Positions 47,280 to 58,355 of a stretch of DNA of 64,000 nucleotides are shown here, one piece after another. Made by a program: the position numbers and the translations under genes. Source of the stretch: Urechis unicinctus (lineage: Eukaryota > Annelida > Polychaeta > Xenopneusta > Urechidae); assembly GCA_034190875.2 (NCBI GenBank), contig CM067357.1, positions 21,045,144 through 21,109,143 of the forward strand, given 5' to 3'. The notes under the pieces were generated by a model. The model made no database searches. It was not told the origin of the DNA and saw only the letters and a program-made list of their open reading frames with translations. Each line of letters starts with the position of its first letter. Position 1 is the stretch's first letter.

Positions 47280-49260
47280 AGGGATGGCGAAGGGTAATGT
47301 GAAGGAACGATGTAGGGCAATATAAGAGGTGGTGAAGAGTAATGTAAGGGATAGGGAGGGGTAATGTAAGGGGTGGTAACGGTCAATGATGTAGGGTCAA
47401 TTAAGGGGTAGGAAGGGGTAATGTTAGTGGTTGGGAGGGGTATTGTAGGGGTTGGGAGGGGTAATGTGCGAGATGGTGAAGGATTATGGGATGAGTGTGA
47501 AGATTATGTTGGAATGGGGAGGGGTTATGTGAGGGACGGGTAGGGGTAATATGAGGGACGGGACGGGGTAATATGTTGGGTAATATGAGGGACGGGTAGG
47601 GGTATATGAGGGACGGGTAGGGGTAATATGAGAGTCGGGGGGTAGGGGACGGGTAGGGGTAATATGAGGGACGGGTAGGGGTAATATGAGGGACGGGTAG
47701 GGGTAATATGAGAGTCGGGTAGGGGTAATATGAGGGTAGGGTAGGGGTAATGAGGAGTGAGGGTAATATGAGGGAGGGGTAGGGGTAATATGAGGGTCGG
47801 GTAGGGGTAATATGGGGACGGGTAGGGGTAATATGAGGGTCGGGTAGGGGTAATATGAGGGACGGGTAGGGTAATATGAGAGTCGGGTAATATGAGGGAC
47901 GGGTAGGGGTAATATGAGAGTCGGGTAGGGGTAATATGAGGGACGGGTAGGGGTAATATGAGAGTCGGGTAGGGGTAATATGAGGGACGGGGAGGGGTAA
48001 TATGAGAGTCGGGTAGGGGTAATATGAGGGACGGGGAGGGGTACGGGGAGGGGTATATGAGAGTCGGGTAGGGGTAATATGAGGAGGGGACGGGTAGGGA
48101 CGGGAGGGGTAATATGAGGGTCGGGTAGGGGTAATATGAGGGGAGGGACGGGTAGGGGGTAATATGAGGGAGTCGGGTAATAATATGAGGGACGGGTAGG
48201 GGTAGGGGTAATATGAGGGACGGGTAGGGGTAATATGAGAGTCGGGTAGGGGTAATATGAGGGACGGGTAGTAATAATATGAGAGTGAGGGACGGTAGGG
48301 GTAATATGGTAATATGACGGGGGTAGGGGTAATATGAGAGTCGGGTAGGGGTAATATGAGGGTCGGGTAGGGGTAATATGAGGGACGGGTAGGGGTAGGG
48401 GTAAATATGAGAGTCGGGTAGGGGTAATATGAGGGACGGGTAGGGTAATATGAGAGTCGGGTAGGGGTAATATGAGGGACGGGGGGGGTAATATGAGAGT
48501 CGGGTAGGGGTAATATGAGGACGGGTAGGGTAATATGATGGGTAGGGGTAATATGAGGGGGTAGGGGTAATATGAGAGTCGGGTAGGGGTAATATGAGGG
48601 ACGGGGAGGGGTAATATGGAGTCGGGTAGGGGTAATATGAGAGTCGGGTAATATGAGAGTCGGGTAGGGGTAATATGAGGGACGGGGAGGGACGGGGAGG
48701 GGTAATATGAGAGTCGGGTAGGGGTAATATGAGGGACGGGGAGGGACGGGGAGGGGTAATATGAGAGTCGGGTAGGGGTAATATGAGGGACGGGGAGGGA
48801 CGGGGAGGGGTAATATGAGAGTCGGGTAGGGGTAATATGGGGGATATGAGGGGGGAGGGGTAATATAGGGGTAATATGACGGGTCGGGGAGGGTAATATG
48901 AGGGGTAGGGGTAATATGAGGTATGAGGGACGGGTAGGGTAATATAATATGAGAGGGGTAATATGAGAGTCGGGTAGGGGTAATATGAGGGACGGGTAGG
49001 GGTAATATGATGAGAGTCGGGGGTAGGGGTAATATGAGGGACGGGTAGGGGTAATATGAGGAACGGGGAGGGGTAATATGAGAGTCGGGTAGGGGTAATA
49101 TGAGGGACGGGTAGGGGTAATATGAGAGTCGGGGACGGTAATATGAGGGACGGGGAGGCGTAATATGAGAGTCGGGTAGGGGTAATATGAGGGACGGGTA
49201 GGGGTAATATGAGGGACGGGTAGGGGTAATATGAGGGACGGGGAGGGGCAACATGAGAGA
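47280..49260 (+). repeat. G-rich 22-bp minisatellite (about 1.7 kb core, degenerate left edge)
   Basis: Units share the core GGGTAGGGGTAATATGA. They come in two types, one with GGGAC and one with GAGTC before the core, often alternating to give a 44-bp higher-order unit. The left 250 bp are degenerate (GGGTAATGTAAGGG types). The plus strand has four or more G-runs per 40 bases, so G-quadruplex folding is possible. Frames of over 600 codons on the minus strand (Pro/Tyr/Ile/Leu repeats) are products of the 22-bp periodicity, not genes. Confidence 0.95.
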
Positions 49261-51453
49261 TGGGAAGATGGTGTGTTATAGCTGCTTTGACAATGTTAAA
49301 GCTGATGGTTTGTTCAAAGCCACTCGGTGTCTCGTATGCTACCTGCACAACAAGTTCCCCGCGTGAATGAACTCTAGTCAGCCTATTGGTATATTGAGAT
49401 GTTACGCGGTGCATTACGCAATATAGCGGTGCTTCCTCAGTAACTTCCGTCCTTTTCATGCATGCACATTATCAACGTAGATATGCATCCCTAGTGCCCT
49501 AATAACGAGAGGACCCGGTATTGGTTGCTGCAGCTTGGCCCATCAGCGATCACAGATGACGTCACAATTTATTGGCCGGCACATTGCAGTGCTTTTAGCA
49601 GCCCTGAGAGTCTTGTTCGCCCGGGGCAGAAATATCAGCGTATTGACCGACTGAGTCAGCGGCTATACTGGGACGCTACTTGGTATGCATTGGCAGCCGC
49701 AACAAACAAAATGGACGCCATTGTGCGCAGCTTGTGTAGAAGCATGGGGTTAATGGGATGGGGATCGACTATGACTGATATAAAAACTGCCTATCAACTC
49801 GAGCTCAGTATGCCAGAAAGAAACCTACGACATATACCACTACATATTGACATGTTAACAACCGCACTAGCACGTTTACATTCATGCCTGTTTTCCTGTA
49901 TACATTCTCACTTACCCAAATGCCGCTGGAATAGATTCAGTACTTTTAAACTCACTATTCCATCAATCTAACTATATACCAAACGCAGTCACTTGACCTC
50001 GTTGTATCGAAAACATTATCTGTACACATTGGCCGATGCAGTATCGAATTCGTAAGTCATTCGCGTTCTTGGCAGATATAGAACCAAAAGTTATATCAAC
50101 GTTTGATTTATCAAGTGAATTTTCAAATTGAATTATTTAGTTTTAATTTAAGGTCATGGTGTCGCTGAGTATAATATTGACTTGTGAGGAAAAGAGGGAA
50201 TTTGCAGTATTCCAATTGATGGTTGGAGCTGTTTTACACAGTTTATAGCAAAGCATCGGCTTTTTGCCCATCAAATGTTGAGTGTAAAAGGCTCAAAATC
50301 CAGGCCCACAAACATACCCGATTCACATAAATATTTGCGCTTAGCTACACGAATTTCAGTGATTAGTAAATGCGTATGCGACAAGACGACGCGGGGAATT
50401 GAAAATCACCATCATTTTTGGCACAGGGTTACTTCCCTTGCACTCTTTCCCCGGTAGCACCTACGGCTCGTTTTTAGCTGCGTGAATATGTCTGTGAAGG
50501 ACAAGCTGGTAACCCCTTTCACTTTCGAATGATACCACCCTGCTTAAATTCCAGTTGCAAGTGGTCTTTAGATGTATACGCCAGTAAGCTGTCTGTCTGT
50601 CACGCAGTGAGTGTTGTGGGGCCTGGTCAGGTGATCTGCTGGCCCTCAGTGCTCTCGTTTTCAATGTTGACTCTATCAACTTCCCCCAACCAAGTCCACA
50701 ACACCTGTGTTTGTAAAGGGCATTTCTAGCTAACATTACAAGCTGTGATTCGTTGTAGCAAAAGCAGTGAATTCCCTTGTCTGTCAGATAACTTTTCAGC
50801 CGGGGTACCTTCTACTTGGAAGGAGATAGCGATGACATGTTGTAGATATTAACTCACACTCATGACGAATGGAACGATTATCTTGGTGAATACAAATGCT
50901 GCAACCTAGTCAAGGCAGCCTGGTTCTCAAGCAGACTTACTAGAAGACTGGATGTTGAAAATAGTTGAGAACATTTTGGGTCACTCGTTATTGTTCACTG
51001 CCCGCTTGAGAACAGCTCAAATTTGTGTCGCCTCTTGACAGCGTTCAGATGAGCTCAAGAACAATCCAAAATACAATCAACACTTTCAGGGAAGTCTTTG
51101 ATGTCTTGACAGCCACAAAACATGGCCTTGCTTCCGGTTCAAAATCAGTAACGCCGCCTGGCGAGATCAAGTAGTGCTTGCCAAAAAAGGCCAACATGTG
51201 ATATCTAACCAAATTTGATTAGTGATGTTACCTTGCTGACAACGATCCCACAACAAATGATTTCTGAAACTCCCCCACTCACCCTGTTCACCCTCGTGGG
51301 TTTATCTCCCTCCCTATAAACAACTCTAATCCTATTCTATCTATTTTGGCAACCGCCTACAGATGTCGCTGCCACGACAGGTACTCCTGACTGGTTAAAA
51401 TTGATTGATTATAGCAATCAGGTGCGATCACATTCACAGGCACATCAGCCCGA

Positions 51454-51558
51454 ATGGCAGGCCTGATTGCAGTTAGGTCGGCATTGGTGTCGGCCACAAA
51501 ACTGAGCGCTGTGGAATTCAAAGATCACATCGGTCGACAGCTGCTGGTCCGTTCAGAG
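51454..51558 (+). CDS. Weak candidate first exon (35 codons), unknown
   Basis: ATG at 51454 opens 35 codons with protein-like content (contains EFKDHIGRQLLVRSE) and ends exactly at a strong donor, GAG|GTAAGA. No downstream exon with matching phase was identified, and the 5' part lies in a dispersed repeat shared with 46770. It is reported because the combination of open frame and donor is suggestive; it may be chance. Confidence 0.15.
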
Positions 51559-52562
51559 GTAAGATGATGGACTGTGAGTGCGAAACATCATGTGCTCCAG
51601 TGTATGACGTCACAGTGATAATTGTGCATGACGCTATGTGTCGTTCATTACCAGCAATGAAATGGTCTAATATTTGAGTATCAGATTCACTGGGATCAAC
51701 ATGTTTTAATTCGATAGAACGAGTGAAAATATGCTAACGTGCGGTTCGATTTGGAGATTTATGGTGCGTATCATATCGTCACAGACAGTCCATGCATCTC
51801 TCCTCCCCCCCCCCGCTTCCTTTCCCTTCCAGTTGTTATTGCTCTCTCTCACAACCTTCTCTAAATCTCAACTTCTCACTTCTCTCTCTCCCATTCTCAC
51901 TGAATTTTACTTTTTCATTCTCACATGCTCATTCTCTCTCTCTCCCTCTATCTCTCTCCCTCTCTCTCTCCATCTATATCTCTCCCTCTCTCTCTCTCCC
52001 TCTATATTTCTCTCTCTATCTTTCTCTCCATCTACCTCTCTCCCTTTCCACCTCTCTATTTCCTTTGAGTCTCATATAAACTCTCATTCTCTCACTCACT
52101 TCTTGCCCTCCCGAACCCTTCCCTAAGTCTCACCTTCTTAAAGTATCCCTTACCTCCACACGCCCCACCTCCCCTGTGGGTCCACTGGTACAATAGTTCA
52201 ATTGTATTTTCCTACACGTCGTAAGAGGTGACTGATAGGGGACAGTCTGTTTGCCGTGAGTTGCAACTCGTCGGTGGAAGATCGGATCCTGAAGTTTGAA
52301 TGGAACGGTCTTTGTCAGAGCCATATCTGACTCAGACACTAGACTGGAATGGCCGGGTTCAGTCAGTCGGCTGCTGGTGACATGCCCGAGCATAATCGCT
52401 TTCATTCTTATTTTTTTCCACGTTGTTGTTTTTATTCATCATTATTCGCATTGATTGCCTTCTATTGTAATTTGCCGTTCATTCTGGAAGGCGCCTGTAC
52501 AATCAGGTCAATCTTGTCCAGTTATATTTAAAAACAACTTTCTAGGCAACATATATCTCTCT

Positions 52563-52569
52563 CTTCCTG

Positions 52570-52628
<59 letters not shown>

Positions 52629-52632
52629 CTCT
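52563..52632 (+). repeat. (CT)n microsatellite
   Basis: An almost uninterrupted CT run at about 52570-52625 is followed by a short CA stretch at 52636-52650. Another, less pure CT-rich domain lies at 51910-52060. Serine/leucine-rich frames over these are artefacts. Confidence 0.95.
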
Positions 52633-53082
52633 CGCACACACACACACACTCACGTGTTCTTAATCGCACTATCTCACTTTTTCTATCATTCTTACTCTAT
52701 CTCATGTATGTATTTTGTCATCATCTAAATGACACAGTTCTCGTCACATTTCAACAGTTTGTGAAGTTATATTTTATTTTATAAAGTCAACAACTATGCA
52801 ACCCCAAATGAAGCTTCTACTAACTCCCTCTCCTTGCCCAACACAAACGACTTCCTCATTTGACCGTGCCCTGTCCCAAGTATGGGCACTGATACGTTAT
52901 GACGGGTGGAGCTACTAACGCTTCTAATGACGCTATGACAGTCAATATTGGGGTTCAGGCAGTTCAAAAAAGATTTTCTGTCAAATGCGACCGCAGGTTA
53001 GCATAACATGCAATTATATACCGACACTGTTACCAATACAAAATAAACAACCATTATATTCTGAAATAAGTCATTGACGAGG

Positions 53083-56000
53083 TCAAAGGTCGTATCCCAG
53101 ATAGCTCAAGACAAGATGGCACACTTCATTTCTGTTGACTTCGTCTATATATTTTTGAGGGAAAGAATGTCTCCAATTATTGATCAACGATGTCGCATTT
53201 TTACGCTTTACTCCAAACGCACCGTCATCCTCATTAGCATGCATAATGTCCGTTACCCACTCGTACGTTTCTTGCGAAAGCTCCTTCCCGAAGTGCCCAT
53301 ACATAGTCTCCAAGGCTTCCTTTGTGTTTGTCACAATGTCCTCATATCGCAGATTCAAAAACACTCCTGGATATTTCCGCTTAAGCGCAATGCTAGCTTT
53401 AATATCCTGTTGCATTTCTATACACAGCCGCACGGTGGCGTTCACCCATAATGAGGGCGGCAGATGAGCAGATGCCAGTTCCACGCGAGATTTAGCGATA
53501 GCACGTGGATCCCGGAAATAGTGAACGAAGAAGATATCCGGGAATGCTCGGATGATTGGTTCCACGTAAGGCATCTTCAGTCGCAAAACTTTGGAAGCCC
53601 TTATTGACGTTTTCGAACAACTCGCCACTGCGTTGGTCGTTTTGAGGCATTTCTGAACATTGGCGTACAGGTTTTGCATACACATCTCATGATTATAAAA
53701 AGTGTCCAGAACGCCCGGATGCCCGCGCAGCCCCGAATCTTTCTTCAGAAGCGCGCCCATTTGTGTGGCATTGATTGTATTCCCAAAATGGCGGAAGATT
53801 TTGGCGACTCCTGAGAGATATCTCTGACACTTCTTGTCGATGGCGTACTCCACGGCTTGGTCATTCTTCTCGCCGCTGCAGAAAGCAGAGAGTCCGCTAC
53901 TGTCCTTACACTGCGACTCCCACATGACAGAACTCGTGTCAGCGCGCGTCTCGTTGTAGTAACACATGCTGTAATCCTGCATGTTACCCGTGAAAGTGAG
54001 GAAGACGTCACTGAGGGACTCGCGAGGTAAACCCTCCAGGTTACAGGAGTAGAGGTTCTTGAAATAGTTCACGAGGCTGTCCGATTCCCACTTCCCCACC
54101 GGTCTGGGAAAGCCAAGACGTATGTTGTAATGAAAATGAGTGATAGCAAAAAAACATCGTTTCGACCATTGTGATGAGAATATCAATCGATTGTTTCATA
54201 GATCATTTGGCAATCGAATATCGCCCTGTTATATATTAAGAAATCAACCGCCTACGTCATTGTAACAAATAATTGTTAACTTGTTAATGGTGTTTATAAG
54301 GGTAGCAGGATTGAAGTAAGTTTACCTGAACTCGGTCTTGTAATTACCGTCGCCAGTGAAGACGATTCGCCGATAGTGCCTGTATTTCGGCAAACCATAC
54401 ATATATCCATAAAATGGGGCCAACGGTTCATACCACACAATCACTTCCGGGTCATGGTTGAAAACCTGACCCAATAAAGTGGATCCTCCGCGCATGTAGG
54501 CGAAAATGAAGACTTTCTTCGGTTCTCCCTTCTCCAAAATCGCCTGTCGCCACACAATAACACCAAGGAATCAATTATATCACATCTGTGCCCGGCCCTC
54601 ATTAGCATATTTAATTTCTCCTCCATTGGAAGCCAATACTTGAAGAGAAGCACATGATACAGTCTGGAAGTCAATGCCGACAATAAGCGCCACATCTACT
54701 TCGTCAGAAGAGCGATTTGCCAGATATTGTAGTGTCAGAGTTTCCGTTGTATTAATGGCGGTGATGTGGAGAGGTCGTTATATGAACATATTTCAAGTTA
54801 TGTGCTGTTATTTGGTGTGGCTGTTACAATAACGTCTATCATGTGGTGTGTCTGTTACAATAACGTCTATGATGTGGTGTGTCTGTTACAATAACGTCTA
54901 TCACGTGGTGTGTCTGTTACATTAACGTCTATCATGTGGTGTGGCTGTTACAATAACGTCTATCATGTGGTGTGTGTCTGTTACAATAACGTCTATCACG
55001 TGGTGTGTCTGTTACATTAACGTCTATCATGTGATGTGGCTGTTACAATAACGTCTATCGTGTGGTGTGTCTGTTACAATAACGTCTATCACGTGGTGTG
55101 TCTGTTACATTAACGTCTATCATGTGATGTGGCTGTTACAATAACGTCTATCATGTGGTGTGTCTGTTACAATAACGTCTATCATGTGGTGTGGCTGTTA
55201 CAATAACGTCTATCATGTGGTGTGGCTGTTACATTAACGTCTATCATGTGATGTGGCTGTTATAATAACGTCTATGATGTGGTGTGGCTGTTACAATAAC
55301 GTCTATGATGTGGTGTGGCAGTTGTATTAAAGTCTAGCATGTGGTATGGCTGTTACATTTACGTCTATCATGTGGTGTGACAACAAATAACGTTGAGCAT
55401 GTTGTATGGTTGTTACAATAGCGTTTATGTTGTGGTGTGGCTGTTACATTAGCGCCTAGGATGTGGTGTGGCTGTTGTATTAATGTATATGCTGTGATAT
55501 GGCAGTTGTATTAAGTCTATGTTGTGGTACGGTAGTTGCATTAAAGTCGATAATGTGACCAGGCAATTTTTATAAATGTATTTTGGAGAGTCCGTAATGC
55601 TGATGTCAGTCCGCTGTATTGATGTCTTGTCAATTGGTCGTTGCACTGTCCTGTTAAGAGAAGTCGTCGTTGTGCTGATGTTTGCGATGCGGCGAGACCG
55701 TTATCTTATTGTACACTGAAGTGGCCGTGGTATTATTGTACAGTGGAGAGTCCGCTGCATTTTTGCTTTACGGAGAGTTCGTGATGTCTATGTTTTGTGA
55801 AGTGGCCGTTTCATTAATGAAGAGTAAAGCCTTCGCTGTTGTCACGCCCGTAGTGTGTTAATGGCGTGACACCGTGTGATGCCTCGACCAACAAACAAAG
55901 CATGGCGGAATGTTCAAATGCCACATATGAGAAATGCCTTGTACTTTAACATGTTGCATATTATAAAATCCGTTCTCATCGTTTGGAGCATCTTCAGACA

Positions 56001-56750
56001 CAAATTTCTATGATGTCCATCTATGACGTCATTGATATAAGTTATATGACATCTCTTTACCTTGCGTTTCTCCAGCCAGGTGGCGTCTACGTCTGAGTTG
56101 TTGAGGTTACTCTGGAAGAGGTCGTCATCCATAAACATACGACCCGCCTCGGGGTCATGAACCACGTTCCAATTGGGCACATTAAGGTCAGGTAGATCAC
56201 GTGTTTTATCACGTGATGCTATCAAAGACGCTGCAGCCACGTGGTCGTTTTTGGCGTAAAATTCCAGAGCGACATCCCGACCTTCTCCAGCGTCGGTAAG
56301 GTATTGCGCAATGCCACGATTTGGTTTTCTGGATTTTGATCGACCAAATTTACCTGCGAATGTAAAATAAAAGGAAAATAGAATTTAATAGGGTATATAG
56401 TCTCCCTCAACCCAACCCAGCCTAATCTGCAGGCCGGGTTGACAAGCATCGCAGAGGGTGAGGAGCTGGAGTCCTATGTGTTGGGGCGGAGGGCTTAAGG
56501 GTGGGGGGGGGGGGTTCTAAACTGGGGTATATATTGTCCTAATCAGGTGTTCTATCAGTTGTAAGGCTATTAAAGAGAAGTGAACAGCAGGCGTCGATCA
56601 TCCTGGCCTAATGCGGATTGTTATCGCAGCTTGATGTTGTTCGTCACTGGCAGGTGGTTTGGGTTATGTTGAATTACCCCCGTGACAGCTGGTCATGGAG
56701 TCTGTGTGTTTTATAGTGGTCCTGTTCCTGATATTCTAGCGAAATAAATA

Positions 56751-56782
<32 letters not shown>

Positions 56783-57045
56783 GCTGACCGTGCGTGTCAT
56801 CATAATTAGCGTCCATCGTGATGAACAGGTAGGAATCACGTCACAGCAATCAACTCAATACAAAGCCATTGTGGCTCACGGATTGTTGCTGCAGCTGCTG
56901 CGTGTACAACAACAAGCACAACATGAGCTGTTTACAACTTACCTTTATTGTCATGGGGGTTTCCCAAAAAGTAGCATAGTAGCAGGTAGGTCATCACGAC
57001 CAACGCAAGGCCTTTCAGCACGCGTTTCCCTTGTAAACGCCACAT
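53083..57045 (-). CDS. Golgi carbohydrate 6-O-sulfotransferase-like protein (CHST family), complete, 544 aa
   Basis: There are four coding exons on the minus strand: 56943-57045, 56061-56353, 54326-54543 and 53083-54103. All introns are GT/AG, the phases (1, 0, 2) agree and the total is exactly 545 codons. Exon 1 encodes MWRLQGKRVLKGLALVVMTY and the rest of a signal anchor (residues about 10-28), typical of a type II Golgi protein. Exon 2 is a stem of about 97 residues. Exon 3 holds the 5'-phosphosulfate loop YMRGGSTLLG (about 148-157) for PAPS. Exon 4 holds the 3'-phosphate motif FVHYFRDPRAIAKSR (about 397-411). The family moves sulfate from PAPS to the 6-OH of GlcNAc, Gal or GalNAc in glycans. 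The exact acceptor sugar cannot be told. Length is near human CHST2 (530). Intron 2 contains a 31-bp minisatellite. Confidence 0.93.
54790..55560 (-). repeat. 31-bp minisatellite in the sulfotransferase intron (about 22 units)
   Basis: Units share TGTGGCTGTTACAATAACG and TCTATCATG or TCTATCACG, period about 31 bp, with two main variants (GTGTCTG or GTGGCTG). The units become degenerate towards 55560. The array lies wholly within the intron between coding exons 2 and 3 of the sulfotransferase gene, so length changes would not alter the protein. Confidence 0.9.
56503..56514 (+). repeat. Poly-G tract
   Basis: An uninterrupted G run lies in intron 1 of the sulfotransferase gene. A matching poly-C run lies at 62151-62162. 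Such tracts are often misread in length. Confidence 0.8.
56746..56782 (+). repeat. (AT)n microsatellite
   Basis: TATATA dinucleotides with one ACAT interruption in intron 1 of the sulfotransferase gene. Confidence 0.95.
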
Positions 57046-58355
57046 ATCTGGCATTTAAGACGGCGCCGTCTGACGTCTTAATATATCCCTTAACGGTTGG
57101 TAAGGAATAGTTGTACTGTTGTAATCCGGTATGTGTGTCTTTCAGTTGCGATGTTGTATTGTCATACTTGCGGCTTATCTATGTACTTGTGATAGGAGCC
57201 GCTTGTTAGGGGCTGTAACGTTCTGTGTAGTACGTCCTTCTCGGAGCTCGCGTTTTAATGATATTCATGAATTCCCAGTCGCATGGCACCATGTTGCGGA
57301 CGCAATATTTGCCACGCGCACACGTCCGTGTCTGTCCGATAATATGCAAACGAGGCCGATAACTTATGATTGGTACCAGTGCGTCTGAGCGAATGGCGTG
57401 CTGTAGGGAACGGCTAAATGCTGTTACATCGTTTTGCTGCTTATAGTCAACCAAGAACAGATTTGCTTAGGGTTTATATTAGTATTGGCTTTATGTAAAT
57501 CAGATAGCACTTTAGTTTGTGCGCATGTGCCATATTCAAAATGGTACCTAGTTTAACCAGGACGTGACGTGTGGGCAATAGCTGTTGAGTATTATATGAA
57601 ATGAACATGAAACACTGGAATTAGATTGTGACTGAGACACTGGTTCAAGGAAACTCTAACTGGAATATCTTGATCTCAGAACAAATAAATATCCAGATTA
57701 ATTCCATTTCATATAATCACCGTTTTTAACCATGTAGCGCTCAGATTCAGGGTCCCCACACATGGTCGCCGCTTCACATGTGTTGTGACGTCATTGATGT
57801 TGCTGTGCAATATTACAAAACTATGGAAGATAAGTCGGTTGAAGTGAAATTAGCCATCGCTAATTAATAAACTTCGGAAAAAGTCTGCATTCTCCTCGTT
57901 GGGCGCGGCCAGGCTAAAAGCACATTTCTTCCAAGACAATGATCGTGCGAAACGAAAGTTATTTATATCTATGTCACTGATAGCCTTAGTAATCTGTACG
58001 ACTGAAGACGTGAAAACATTTAAATTCCCTGTTCATGAAAAGTGAGGTAATGTAATGTTGTGGTCGTTGGCGCTTGGTCATTTGGTGGCTTCCTAAGTCC
58101 ACATACTTTCCCTTAAAGGTCGTTTGAACGAACAAACAGTAATAATTACATGTGCTGTCGAGTTATTTTTTAAATCACTTAACATTTGCAGTACTTTCGT
58201 GTCCCATTAGTGACGTAAGTATCATATTATCATGGGTTAGGTCGAGATTTGTATGTCCACGATACAAGTGAAGTAAGATCAAAATGCCTCTCGCCACTGG
58301 TGAACTTAGACGCCAGTTGGTACTGGCTCCTGGCAAGTAATTGCCACACAGCGCC
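57046..58355. promoter_or_regulatory. Intergenic region between two divergent genes
   Basis: The sulfotransferase start (57045, minus) and the lectin-receptor start (58356, plus) are 1.3 kb apart and point away from each other. Promoters and 5' untranslated exons of both must lie here or overlap. I see no clear TATA box, and open frames on either strand (57131-57454) look incidental. The regulatory role is inferred from layout only. Confidence 0.35.

Larger units (their letters stand above)
49261..53082. other. Long gene-poor stretch
   Basis: The longest non-repetitive frame (49525-49971, plus, 148 codons) shows no family, signal or splice context and is probably chance. The minus strand at 49343-49459 is open from an ATG to a GT donor (39 codons) but is equally unsupported. 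CT-rich simple sequence fills 51840-52130 and 52556-52630. A dispersed repeat lies at 51340-51500. A weak candidate exon is listed separately. Confidence 0.5.

Noticed and set aside
47560..49250. Telomere-like G-rich repeat
   Set aside because: The unit is 22 bp with AATATGA blocks, not a tandem TTAGGG or a close variant.
47401..49459. Minus-strand frames of 617 and 644 codons, rich in Pro, Tyr, Ile and Leu
   Set aside because: They run through the 22-bp array in two overlapping frames. A repeat of 22 bp without stops gives long frames automatically, and indels between units shift the frame repeatedly.
49525..49971. 148-codon plus-strand frame, longest outside repeats and known exons
   Set aside because: No domain, signal peptide, splice context or paralogue was seen. 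Its composition changes along its length and its length alone is not convincing.
51731..52784. Ser/Leu-rich frames
   Set aside because: They are translations of CT-rich simple sequence.
54790..55560. 31-bp repeats resembling CRISPR repeats
   Set aside because: There are no spacers; the units form a continuous tandem array within an intron.
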